Of a stretch of DNA of 64,000 nt, positions 42,028 through 52,938 are shown piece by piece; the stretch's first letter is position 1; the number at the start of each line of letters is the position of its first letter. Location of the stretch: positions 392,224,783 to 392,288,782 of the forward strand of contig JAVHZZ010000001.1 of NCBI GenBank assembly GCA_036250195.1, in the 5' to 3' direction. The stretch comes from Mixophyes australis. Lineage: Eukaryota > Chordata > Amphibia > Anura > Limnodynastidae. Position numbers and translations under genes: made by a program. Below the pieces are notes generated by a model that was not told where the DNA came from, did not search any database, and saw only the letters and a program-made list of their open reading frames with translations.

Positions 42028-43464
42028 ATTCTGGTAAAGAATTACTGAAATCATGTCACCAAGTTGTATAGAGCTGGGGAGGCGTTTTTCCCATCTCAGA
42101 TCATATTCAGCTGACTACAGGCACCCTGGTGCATCTGAATTACAAATAATGCTTAAAAGGGGTTCCCTGCTTTTCCTTAAATTAATAATATTAATATATA
42201 TGTTAAAAACCACTGAAAGGAAATAAAGCAATCTCTGCATGAAGTGTCTGTGGTAAGACAAACAGCAGACCACACAGCTGATTTAACAAACGAGTGCTCA
42301 ATCAATGATGCATTGAGGCACATGACAAGTCAAAGTCAAAACCCATTACATTCAAGTGGCCCTTTTATATTCCACCTCGCCGCGCTGACCCTGTTGCATA
42401 CTGCTAAAGACTTTACAGGCTTTTTTTGGAAGCATTGAGGGGAGCTTTTGTTTTGGCATTTGCTCAGCAGCACCTTCACAATTAACACTGCCAGGCTTCC
42501 CCTCTGATCAATTATTTATGGCGATGACTAGCATATATTTTGAGCTCTTTAACTTCACATCAGAAGTGTGCAGCGAAAGATGACACGCGTGTGTGCTTTG
42601 CAGAATAAAAGGCTAGGCTCTGAAGCAGGTTTTTAACGCTAAATGGGAACAAGGCTAAGAAAAATGAAATCAACACTTTTAGTCAAAGTTAAGCTCCAGG
42701 CAAGCTGCAGGCACTGCACAGCATGGGAGAAGCTGGCTGTGGAAGATGCCCGCGTACTGACAGCTGAATGAGAGTTTGAAGGCCTAATGGTAAGAGATGT
42801 TCCACCAATGGAAGAGCTACGGAACTTTGCTCTCCTAGTTCACCAGCCGCGCTAATCACTTCAGACTATCAAGAACATGTCACTTTTAATTTCTAACAAT
42901 AGTGCCCGAATATCCCCCTCACCCAACATAGAGTCACTTTTTTTTGCATTATTAAACAAGTAAAGTACTACAATCAGTGGCAAAATAAAGGAAAACAATT
43001 ACAAGGAACAGAAAAACAATTCCTTTACACTTTGTAGGTAAAGCGGTACTTCTAGGAGATTCTCATGCTTGCAAATGAGATGTGATATGGGGGCTTTATC
43101 TTTGCATATTCTGCAAATCAATAATTGTATGTATTTTTGGCAACATACTGTAGAAGATTGTCTCTTATGGATGTTTTTACCGTTATGCCTGCAGTTCACT
43201 CATTATGCAATTTACAGAAGGCCGTCTGTAATGAGGCAACCAGAGGCATCTTTCTCAAGCTGCAGGATTCAGGAGGTAGCAAATGGATGGAATGTTTTGC
43301 AAAAATGTTAATGATCCTGCTGGAAAAAGCTAATTTAATGGTTCCTATATTGCTGGTTGATCAAACAATTATTAAAATTGACATTATTTGCTTTAGGGGC
43401 ACACTAGTGAAAATGTTCATGTTACAGAGGACCTGTCACTTTTTAGATGAATTGATTCATATGT
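42028..43464. other. Putative intronic sequence without recognised repeats
   Basis: No repeat family or exon recognised. 42430-42900 is less AT-rich and looks unique, with homeodomain-like AT cores such as GATCAATTATTTATGG. Whether it is conserved cannot be judged from one sequence. Confidence 0.45.
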
Positions 43465-43483
43465 AATGCATTGTCCACTATGT
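43465..43483 (+). repeat. 19-bp target-site duplication, left
   Basis: AATGCATTGTCCACTATGT, repeated exactly at 43806-43824 on the other side of the SINE. This defines the insertion limits. Confidence 0.96.
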
Positions 43484-43805
43484 GCAGCACGGTGGTGTAG
43501 TAGTTAGCACTTCTGTCTTACAGCACTGGGGTCATGGGTTCAATTACCGATCATGGCCTTATCTGTGTGGAGTTTGTATGTTCTCCCAGTGTTTACGTGG
43601 GTTTCCTCCGGGTGCTCCGGTTTCCTCCCACACTCCAAAAACATACCGGTAGGTTAATTGGCTGCTAACTAATTGACCCTAGTCTGTCTGTGTGTGGTAG
43701 GGAAATTAGACTGTAAGCTCCAATGGGGCAGGGACTGATGTGAGTTCTCTGTACAGCGCTGCGGAATTAGTGGCGCTATATAAATAAATGGTGATGATGA
43801 TGATG
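43484..43805 (+). mobile_element. Full-length tRNA-derived SINE
   Basis: A 322-bp SINE. The tRNA-like head has A-box-like TGGTGTAGTAGTTAGC (43493-43508) and B-box-like GGGTTCAATTACC (43536-43548). The central block includes GTGTGGAGTTTGTATGTTCT and GGGTTTCCTCCGGGTGCTCC, resembling the V-SINE core. The LINE-like tail runs GCGCTGCGGAATTAGTGGCG, CTATATAAATAAATG and GATGAT repeats. Exact 19-bp target duplications flank it. Pol III transcription is expected from the boxes; no protein. Confidence 0.93.
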
Positions 43806-43824
43806 AATGCATTGTCCACTATGT
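43806..43824 (+). repeat. 19-bp target-site duplication, right
   Basis: Exact copy of 43465-43483. Confidence 0.96.
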
Positions 43825-44667
43825 AACTGACTTTTTTCTATGTACATCCCTGCGCAGGCGCTGTATGCAAATGCCCTGACGTGGCTGCAAATGCCCTGAC
43901 GTGGCTGGCTTCCGAGGGCGCATTTCTTCATTCAGTTACTTAGCCTCAGCGGCCCTCTCAAGGTGGGGGAGCTGTGATGTAGTGGGGAAGCTGTCCAGCA
44001 GCGAGAATACCATGAGCAGAACGCTTAACTCCCAAGTTCAAACCGTTCTAAATTCTAATTGCGGTGATCTAGAGCAAGGCAAAAACAAAACCACCAGTGT
44101 CATCATAAGCAAGTTAGGCTCACATGGGCGATTCCTTGCTGACCCCAAAAATGGTCATTGGATAATATTCCTGGATTGATCACCCCCATAATATCATATG
44201 CTAACAATAAGTACAGATATCCTTTTCTTGTAAGGACATCCAATCCATTTTTAAATTCTATTAGGAAATTTGCCATCCTCCCTCATGAGTTAAAGTTAAA
44301 GCAAAGATCCATTTCCTATTCTGCAGGTGAAAACGCATTTCTTCCATTTGCAAGTGGCGGCCCCATGCACTGTGTAAAAATCAATGTATCCTCTTTACAT
44401 AGAGGTGAGAGGTTTACTGTCTCAGGCAGCAGTATAGCTAGAAACACCAGTATGCAAAGTGCTTAGTTGGTGGTGCTGGGGAATTGAGCTCCATTACTTA
44501 TACAAAGAAAATTCTGCATGCAACAATCATTAACAAAGTTCAATATGTATTTATTACAGAAAAGAGGATTTCTGAATTGTTTTATACAATCAGGATTTAT
44601 GTTGATATGCTTTAATTATCACCAAAATCTGCAAGTGGTTGAAACAATCATAAAAAAAACCCTAGCT

Positions 44668-45258
44668 CAGTGGTTCCCAAACTTTTGCAGTTCGCGGCAC
44701 CCTTTGAGTCTCCAATTTTTTCAAGGCACCCCTCCAAAATAATTACTGAGCAGTCCTGTTTTAGAAGTATTTAGGTCATGACAAAAATACTTATCTAGTT
44801 GTATGCAAAAATGCCCCTCTGCATCCAGACACTCTGCCCTCTCTCACGTTGTTTCCTCCTCTGCCCTCTGTCACGCTGTCCCCCCTCCTCTGCTCTGTCA
44901 CGCTGTCCCCTCCTCTGCTCTCTGTCCCCCTCCTCAGCCCTCTCTCACTCTGTCCACCTCCTCTGCTCTCTGCCCCCCTCCTCTGCTCTCTGTCCCCCTC
45001 CGCTGTCACGATCCTTCTCACTCTGCTCCGCGCCAGCCATAGAAAAAAGAAAGAACACAAAATTTACAAATTTGCGCGGTGCCGGGACCCAGCATCCACC
45101 TCTCTCCCGCAGCTTGTTACTGATGTCGATATTCAGTGACATCTGCGAGAGAGAGGTGGATGCTGGGTCCCAGCGCCGTGCGGATTGGTAAGTTTTTGTG
45201 TTCTTTCTTTTTTCTATGGCTGGCCCGCGGCACCCTAGTGACACTTTGGGAACCGCCG
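44668..45258. mobile_element. hAT-like MITE with internal palindrome
   Basis: Left end CAGTGGTTCCCAAACTTT; the right end is the complement of CGGCGGTTCCCAAAG. Flanks CCCTAGCT (44660-44667) and CTCTAGCT (45259-45266) match at 7 of 8, as for an old hAT 8-bp duplication. Inside are a CT-rich minisatellite (44815-45005, units like CTCCTCTGCTCTCTGTCCCC) and an imperfect palindrome 45032-45224. Short frames on both strands across the CT-rich part are composition artefacts. Confidence 0.82.
45032..45224. repeat. Imperfect palindrome within the hAT-like MITE
   Basis: GCCAGCCATAGAAAAAAGAA on the left is reversed as TTCTTTTTTCTATGGCTGGC on the right, with inner arms CATCCACCTCTCTC and GAGAGAGGTGGATG around a short loop. 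Confidence 0.85.
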
Positions 45259-45440
45259 CTCTAGCTCCTGATTTAGGTGGGACTGGCTTGATTAGCAGCC
45301 CCAGGACAGGGAGGGTTTATCAGAAGTTGGGGTGCGGTAGGTAGATCTGGGATTTGTGGAGTGGGCAAGGCTTAAATTGTCATGATTTTGCAACTTTAAG
45401 CCTAGAAAGTATGAAAAACAGATGCAACAAAACACTTTCA

Positions 45441-45780
45441 GCATTATCACCATTTATTTATATAGTGCCACTAATTCCACAGCGCTGTACAGAGAACTCA
45501 CTCACATCAGTAACTGCCCCCATTGGAGCTTACAGTCTAAATTCCCTAACACACACACAGACAGACACATAGGGGCATATTCAATTACGATTCCCGGCCA
45601 CGATTCCGCGCGGCTGCGCACATAAACCGCCATTACAGTAGCGCAATATCGCGGATTTCTGTGGGTTGCGCACCGAAATCCATGGTGTTGCGGTACACGG
45701 CTGCAAATCGTAATTGAATATGTTAGCTGCTAATTAACCTACCAGTATGTTTTTGGAGAGTGGGAGGAAACCCATTATAC
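45441..45780 (-). repeat. SINE, reverse, split by a nested palindromic insert
   Basis: The reverse-oriented SINE tail and middle region (ATTTATTTATATAGTGCC, then GGAGCTTACAGTCTAAATTC) resume after an insert at about 45576-45722 with AGCTGCTAATTAACCTACCA. The head is lost at about 45780. Confidence 0.8.
45576..45722. mobile_element. MITE nested in SINE
   Basis: Left arm CATATTCAATTACGATT and right arm its exact reverse complement, 17 bp each, around about 113 bp of GC-rich interior (CGCGCGGCTGCGCAC). The preceding GGGG has no mirror on the right, so the exact limits are unsure. Related edges (GGGGTATTCAATTG type) occur near 46230 and 3048. Confidence 0.75.
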
Positions 45781-48330
45781 ACCCATTATACAAAATAGTG
45801 GCATATTTCAGTAATGTGGATGTAAAAGTTCACTTAATAACTACATAGCCCTAAGCCGGTTTAGATAATTGTATTACTGTGATACACATTTCACAAATAA
45901 AGTATATCATATACATTATATATATATATATACACACACACATACATACATATATACACATACACACATACATATATACACATACATATATACAGCTCGC
46001 TCGCTTATGTAGAGTATTCTCACATGACTTATCACTGCACTCTGAAATACACACAAAATGAGTGAGGTCATGCTAGAGGGCAGTGCCTGTTTGCTACCAC
46101 AGATTGAGATATAATTTTTAAAAATAAAAACTTCACATGGGTGGAGCATGAACTAAGAGCCAATGCCGTGAAGGGGAGTGTACAGCATTTCAGTGGTATT
46201 TTTAAAATTCACAGAAAAAGAGATACCTAGGGGGGTATTCAATTGTTAGCGAGATGCGTTAAAATTTCGCGCTCGAAAAAAAAAAAAGCGCTCGTTTTTT
46301 CCTGTTCGAGCGTGCGTTTCAAAAAAAAAAAAAAAACCCTCAATTCAATTGTTTTTTCATGTATTTCTTCCCCTCTCAGCTTAGATTACCAAAGCAATAT
46401 TAACCCAATAGATATTTCAGGTTAAAATATAACAAATGGAATGAACTGTTAGACCTGTAGAACATAGTGAATATGACATTGCTTGCAGATTTAACCTTGG
46501 AAATGTCAGTTTTGTAAAGGAAGTCACTGAAATAATAAAAATGACTAAAGACACAAGCAAGGTAGACCCACACACAAGTCAATACATGACATACTACAAG
46601 AGTATACCTACAGCGTTAATATGTCTATAAAACAGACGCATGAATAAGCATGTTAAACTGTAGGGGAAGTCCAGGGGAAGAGAGTCTCTCTCTCTGGGCA
46701 TCTGGGTTTGGCTCTGACAGACACAGAAACTCTCCAGGAATTACATCTAGAACATTTATTGCAGCTGTGAATTTCTATGTTGTGTCTCAATAAATATGTA
46801 TAGTATTTTTGTGCAACATTAAAAGTGATTAACAATCACAAACGGTCTGGGTCAAACGTGTCAAACTTGCGGCCGAAACGCATATTTTTTATGGCCCCAC
46901 AATACTATAGGAAAACAAGTGGAATACGGCCTACGTTTTATTTTATTCGGTTAAATTACTTAAAAATTCACTGAATACGACAGAACAGTTGCCGTGCGTG
47001 TTCAGTCAACCTTCCCTGTCTGTGTCACGTGTGTGCACCGATTCCGCCCGTCTCCCTCCACCCACGCTGCATGTTGGCGCACACTGCCAGAACAGTACGC
47101 TTTCGTAATTCAAGTGGATGGCTTGGTACTTGGAAATCTATTACTGCTCAAAACATTATCATTATTGGTTTGGTAAGTTGGTGTCCAAGCACATTTATAT
47201 GACATTTTGTAGTTTGTTTATCAAATGTATTACCGGTTTGTGCGGACGATGGTCATGTATTTTTTGTTTTAGTTTTCTTGCGCCTCACACAATCTTAGAC
47301 TTTGATTATTTGGCCCCAATATCTGGTAAACATATATGCCTATTATTTAAATGACTAAAATTAGAATGAAACAGACCGCAGAGCTTATATATAGTCCAAA
47401 CCAGTTAATTTTTATAATCATGTGTGGAGGTGCAGTTAGCAAATTACAAAATAAACTACACAAGTATCTAATAATTTAACAAAGTGAATCTAATGTATTA
47501 TCCTGCTTGTCTAAGTTGTTTCATATAGGACTTGTAAAAAAACAGAGAAGTGCCACTTTCATACAATGACAATGCTCCCTTATATAGAGGTGGCACATAG
47601 GTAATTGGGACTATACATCTGCCACATGATCCTTTATTCTGCATTGATGCTGGTAACAGAATAACTAGACAAATAGTACATTTCTTACATACTGTTTTAT
47701 CCACTGACTTTATGTGCAATCACTCCATTATGGCCTGTACCCCTAGGTAGCAATAAAGGGGAACCACTGCACTTATATGCTTCAGGTGACTTAACTTACG
47801 GGAGAGGGTCACCCCTATTCGATACATGGGGGATGGGCAGAATTTGAGAATTCATTCTTCAACAAGTACGTATTGTGCCTCTGAAAACTGCAAAAAAGTT
47901 GCGTATGTGAGGTTATTTTAATGATGTTTTGGCGGTGTGTTTTGGCTTTATTTAAAGGCTTTGCCGACGGTTATTTACTAACAATGTGCAAATACCAATA
48001 GTAATCAGACATACTGTAAGTGTTCATTGCCTAAGTACGGATTTTTTCAGAAAGCGTTACAAGCTGGTGAAACACATCCTTCAATGATAAATGTTATTTT
48101 TATGTGAAAAGAGTGCGCTTCATCAATAAGGGAGCACTTTATGCAAGCAGTAAAAGTACTATGTGCTGCTCCTGGTAGCTTCCGATTGCCAATCAAGGCA
48201 AGTTGTGTAACCAAAATTACACAGGCCAGTGTATTGAATACGTACGGAAAACAGAGGCCAGATATAAGGTTACAGAATTGTTGCCTACAAATGGGTGTAA
48301 TATGGCCATAATGTATACCAGCCACATGTA
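45781..48330. other. Putative intronic sequence
   Basis: Holds the compound microsatellite and a partial MITE-like block at 46228-46365 (GGGGGGTATTCAATTG with A-runs). Near 46850 a GTGTCAAACTTGCGGCC block resembles one end of a hAT-like repeat, with no partner end found. Otherwise unassigned. Confidence 0.45.
45918..45995. repeat. Compound (TA)/(CA)/(CATA) microsatellite
   Basis: TA units pass into CACACA and CATACATA units. Overlapping short frames are artefacts. Confidence 0.9.
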
Positions 48331-48608
48331 CATCATCACCATTTATTTATATAGCGCCACGGATTCCACAGCGCTGTAAAGAGAACTCACTCACATCAGT
48401 CTCTGCCCCATTGGGGCTTACAGTCAAAAATCCCTATAACTAACACACACACACGGGTCAATTTGTTAGCAGCCAATTAACCTACCAGTATGTTTTTTGG
48501 AGTGTGGGAGGAAACCCATGCAAACACAGGGAGAACATACAATCTCCTCACAGATAAGGCCATGGGCTGTAAGGCAGAAGTGCTAACCACTTAGCCACCG
48601 TGCTGCCC
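48331..48608 (-). repeat. SINE, reverse orientation, nearly complete
   Basis: Starts with the tail repeat CATCATCACCATTTATTTAT and ends with the tRNA-like head complement AGTGCTAACCACTTAGCC then ACCGTGCTGCCC. Central core slightly shortened. No clear target duplication seen. Confidence 0.88.
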
Positions 48609-48819
48609 ACAAGAAATGTTTATAAAAAGTACATTTAACCTGAGAGTGAAAAGAAGACTCCTTGGCTGTGGTAGTACTGATGAGCCTTTATGAAACAACA
48701 GGTATGGGCAGACAGTAATAAAATCAATACTGGTCTTATTCTTTGCTTTTCAAGCCATAAACAATTTGCTTGTCTCTTCAACATCACACTTCAATTCTAG
48801 CACATTCTCAAGTAACATG

Positions 48820-49246
48820 TAAAGCAGGGTACACACTACACTGTTTTCGTCCAATAATCGGCTCAAACAGCCGACATACGACCGCTCGTTCAAAAGTCGG
48901 GTCAGTGTGTGCAGTGACACGATGGTCGAAAGTCTGCCCAAATGGACGATTATCGCCTCATTTGGTTGGTCGTACCGTTTAATATTTTCGGTCCAATCTC
49001 GTTTCCGCTGTGTAGTGTCTATAAACTTCCGACCGATCCACAACAGTGAGTATGAAATTACAGTCATTGCTCACGACAACATGGCTGTAAAAAGTCGCTA
49101 AAGGGACATCCGCTCTTCCCTTTATCGTCCTAAACAAGGCTAGTGTGTATGCAGTCCATTGACCGAGCGATCGGACCATCGGTCGCATGTAAAATCGCTT
49201 GGCATAAAAAGTTGGTCGAAATTTCGGTAGTGTGTACCCAGCTTAA
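48820..49246. mobile_element. MITE with GGGTACACACTAC termini
   Basis: Left TAAAGCAGGGTACACACTAC and right GTAGTGTGTACCCAGCTTAA are inverted termini; the right edge shows TTAA and the left a degraded TAAA. The interior is relatively CpG-rich with mirrored blocks such as GGTCGAAA and TTTCGGTC. Class uncertain (TTAA-type likely). Confidence 0.7.
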
Positions 49247-49840
49247 GCAATAACAAATAGAACGTGCGGATTCCAAACTAACCATAAGATGACTTAAAAA
49301 AACAAACAAACAGGTGTAAGAACCAATTAAAGGGACAGTAATGGTAAATATTTCTTTATCTTGCAGGGCTGAGAAAAATGAAGTATACAGTAAAATAAAG
49401 GACACCGCTTTCTTCTGAGTAAAAGGCTTCAGGCATTAGAGTGATTTGAAAAATGATAGATCCATCTGTGTGGACATATTTTTTTTCCATTTTAATATAT
49501 TTTAATTTATATACAATTACTAATCTATCTATAATTGTTGGTTAGATTTACTCTATATTAGAGTGTATCTAGCATTACCTGAATTGTAAGAGAGCATTTT
49601 CGTTCAATTTATATAATAAAAGATACACTTTCTAGGTTAGTATATCAAAGAAATGATTGCAGAGAAGTTGCTTAACCTGAAAATATCTCCTATGAGTCTT
49701 TTACATTTAAATAATTAACCACAGCTGCACAAAATGCCAGTGGCCAGTGGGTGCTGTAATATGGTTGATAATGCTTCTGCCTTACAGTAGCCACACACAC
49801 ATTCCTCACTGCCTTACATAGAAATTGTTCACCACCCCTC

Positions 49841-49953
49841 TTAGATTGTAAGCTTATTTGGACAGGGTCATTTTTACCTCTGTTTCAGGTCATATGTTGG
49901 TGTCAGGATGTACAGTACAGCTTAATATATTGGCGCCTTATAAATAAAATAAG
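49841..49953 (+). repeat. LINE/SINE-type 3' tail fragment
   Basis: TTAGATTGTAAGCTTATTTG, ACCTCTGTTTCAGG and TATTGGCGCCTTATAAATAA follow the same block order as the LINE 3' end at 41885-42027 but are more diverged. Confidence 0.6.
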
Positions 49954-50107
49954 TTACTATATAAAATGTAATCTGTAATAATTTTAAAAAAATGTCTATA
50001 TTGTTGTCAATGTTTCATCTATGCAAATAAGTGTCAGGTCCATATTACCAATAAAATATATGATTTGTAAAACTCACATGAAGTTTATTTATTGTTTAAA
50101 AGGAAAC

Positions 50108-50319
50108 GGGTGCTCCGGTTTCCTCCCACACTCCTAAAACATACTGGTAGGTTAATTGGCTGCTATCAAAATTAACCCTAGTCTCTCTCTGTCTGTCTGT
50201 GTGTGTATGTTAGGGAATTTAGACTGTAAGCTCCAATGGGGCAGGGACTGATATGAATGAGTTCTCTGTACAGCGCTGCGGAATCAGTGGCGCTATATAA
50301 ATAAATGGTGATGATGATA
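50108..50319 (+). repeat. SINE, 5'-truncated
   Basis: Begins inside the central core (GGGTGCTCCGGTTTCCTCCC) and runs to the CGCTATATAAATAAATGG tail and GATGAT repeats. The tRNA-like head is missing. Confidence 0.88.
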
Positions 50320-51460
50320 TCCCCTATTTTACAGTGTATTCATTTATCTATAAGCTGTTTTGTTTACTAAACGGTTTGTGAAGCAATACAAAAATCTACT
50401 GCATAGCCTGACAAATATGGTTAGAAACACCATAACTTCATGTGTTTGACAAAACATAAAATTCTATTAGTGTACAACTCCCGTAAAAGAAAAGGACCAC
50501 TATGCTATTTACTGTTTTGCTTTAGTGTCTTTTTGGAAAGATGATTTTCCTTTCCCGAACAGATCAGCTTTATTATTTGCTTAGCTTCTGGGTTACAAGT
50601 CTCTCCTCTCAAGATCAACACAATTATTTTCATTTTAATTACATTTCTGCACATTTACTAAACATTGTGTCAAAGTAATAAAATCAAAGCTTTGTAGTGT
50701 TTTAGGGAAGAAAAAAAAATCAATTAAAATGAATTCACAGTAGTTCAATGGAAATTGTCTATGGCACCTCTTGTAGTAATAGAGTTAATACATTGGTACA
50801 AATGACCAAATTTTATCTAGCTATGGTGTCTGGTACTGTGCACTGCACAAGTAAGGTGATTGGTGAGGACTATAATGAAATATCTAGAACACTGATTAAA
50901 ATTATAATTTTCCTTTTGTTTAGTGATAAAACTGTTGTAAAACAAAAATAGGACACTTATTTAATTAGTCTTTCTACTAGCTGATAAAATACTTATTCTG
51001 CATTGTTTAATGTATGTTTTTGTATGTCTTTTTGTTGTTGATTTTTGTTATCTAATGGGAATATGGTTACTAAAATGATTAGGGCCATCTGTATACCTTT
51101 TGTGATTAGCGACCAAGCTACCAATGTATCACATGTACCAATTTATCATATGGCATATATAGTCTTGTATCAGGTTCAATCAAAACGCATTACACAAAAA
51201 AATACTTACTCGGAAGGGAAACCAAGATAAAGCATAATTTAGTCACATCATGAATAACTCGTTATATGAACTGCTTATTTGAAGGTATAAACTCCACCCG
51301 GACAGAAGTAACTTACAAGATCACAGCTTGTTTAAAGAGATACTTTCTACCAAAATTAAAGATTGTTGGATCAAACTTGTAGCTAAGAATTGTAGGAATT
51401 GTCAAATTATGTGTTACTGTTTCCATGCCATAACTAAACAAACTCTTTCTCTCTCTATAA

Positions 51461-52111
51461 TCTAATATATATAAGCCTAGCGGAGTGTGTTAGTGTGTGT
51501 GTGAGTGTGTGTGTATATGGAAAAAACTATTTTCTCAGAAAGGGCTCATCCAATTGACCTGAAATTTGGTATACTGACATTATTTGACAAAAAAATTATA
51601 ATAGTGAAGTCAGTTAACGTCCATCATCCCCCCTTCCCCCCGTGGGAGGGGTAGTAATGGCTAAATTTACCAGTTGAGGACTCAAACTCTTGACCGTGTG
51701 GGTATTTATTTACCAGAGCCTGTGTTTGGTCATGGACAATTGTATGTCGCATTTTCACGAGTACGGAGAAGCAGTGATGTGAAAGTGCAGGTTATGAATA
51801 CTGCCCTTCAAGGAAGACTGATTGAGCACAGCGATAAGGTGTTTAGCAGAAACGTTGTGTATCGAGAGGTTTTAGAACAGTAAGACGATGGAGATTAAGG
51901 ATGTGGCGATTAAGGATGAGGTGATGGAGAAGAATGATGAGGTGGTGACATGTGGACAAAACCACGTTAAAAAAGGGCGCTTACGTCGGGAAGTAACGCT
52001 CTTCCCCTGATTAGGCCTGGCCTAGCCCCAAATGCATGCCAAAAACCTTTTTAAAACCTTAAGTAGCTTGATTTGACTAGAATGCATGAGTATCATGCAC
52101 GGGTTAACTTG
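51461..52111 (+). mobile_element. Helitron copy 2 with helicase remnant
   Basis: 5' end TCTAATATATATAAGCCTAG preceded by A. 3' end ACGGGTTAACTTG followed by T, with hairpin GCATGA-gta-TCATGC just before it. Shares both ends with copy 1 (5747-6391), including about 220 bp at the 3' side (AAAACCACGTTAAAAAAGG, GGGAAGTAACGCTC). Unlike copy 1 it retains a stretch of helicase coding (51674-51883). No Rep domain is present, so it is not autonomous. Confidence 0.82.
51674..51883 (+). pseudogene. Helitron Pif1-like helicase C-terminal fragment
   Basis: The open frame reads QTLDRVGIYLPEPVFGHG, then QLYVAFSRVRRSSDVKVQV and a tail ending REVLEQ and a stop. GQLYVA-SRV is the last conserved motif of the Pif1-type helicase in Helitron Rep-helicase proteins, and GIYLPEPVF-HG just before it is characteristic. 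The frame begins at TTG after a preceding stop and has no ATG. It is the last ~70 codons of a protein normally over 1,000 residues long. Confidence 0.85.
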
Positions 52112-52119
52112 TGTGTGTG

Positions 52120-52125
<6 letters not shown>

Positions 52126-52175
<50 letters not shown>
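52126..52175. repeat. (TA)n tract, left flank of Penelope-like element
   Basis: About 25 TA units between the Helitron 3' end and the first base of the Penelope-like element. Its counterpart at 57442-57487 lies at the other end, so a TA tract is the likely target. Confidence 0.95.
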
Positions 52176-52179
<4 letters not shown>

Positions 52180-52346
52180 AACCAACAAGTTGATATAGAT
52201 GGCGCTAATAACCACAGCGTAACAGAATTATCAATATAAATCAAATACAATAAAATATGGAACAGTTCCAGATAGATAGTTGGCTCAAGTGTGAGCGGCA
52301 GCCACGATAACCTGTAGCCAGATGGTCAATCCGGAAATGGAAACAC
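52176..52346 (-). other. Extra 3' terminal segment, left copy only
   Basis: 171 bp beyond the arm homology, lying at the 3' end of the minus-strand copy (on that strand: GTGTTTCCATTTCC through TTAGCGCCATCTATATC to TTGGTTTTC, next to the TA tract). The right copy lacks it and goes directly into (TA)n after CTTTTGTTGCA. Probably the true 3' end of the element, missing from the right copy. Confidence 0.6.
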
Positions 52347-52893
52347 TGCAACAAAAGACAGGCACGGCGCCTCAATGTGTATTATCAATTGATTATGTAT
52401 ATAGACGGATGTAATAAGCTGCGTACCATGAGTTATTCGTAGGTCGTCTTAATTGTATATGGGAGATTCTCCTTCCAGGCTCTCCTCCCAATAGATCACA
52501 GCTCAGACAATGCAGAAAAAACAAAAAATAACATAGAGTAGTACGGTCATGGTATATGTCACACTTCTTGTGAACATGCACACCACCTATTTAGGTATCC
52601 TTATTGTGAGAAAGAAACCGTATATACCCAAAGTGGAGAATCATATGCAGTATATTAAACACCCACGTGATGTATATAATGAACTGCGTACCAGATGTTT
52701 TCAAGGTATAAGCATAGATGAATTCCTTGGATGATCAAGTGTATATTCTCTCCATCTCCCTCATTCATGGGCGGCGAAAATGACACAGAGAGGAACGGTA
52801 TAAATATACAATTGAGTTTTAATAAAAAAAAAATGTAACAATGCACTTACATCAAGGAGTGCAGACATATGCAGATATATGCTGGCAAGACAG

Positions 52894-52938
52894 GCTCAAC
52901 GCGTTTCGTCCCGGTAACAACGGGACTTCCTCAGGAGC
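52894..52938 (-). ncRNA. Hammerhead-ribozyme-like motif, left arm
   Basis: Same 45-nt motif as at 56849-56893, on the minus strand: stem I GCUC/GAGC, core CUGAGGA, stem II GUCCCG/CGGGAC, GAA, minimal stem III ACGCGU and GUU cleavage triplet. Confidence 0.75.

Noticed and set aside
44791..45244. Arg/Gly-rich and Cys/Ser/Leu-rich frames on both strands
   Set aside because: They fall in the CT-rich array and palindrome of a hAT-like MITE and have no recognisable domain.
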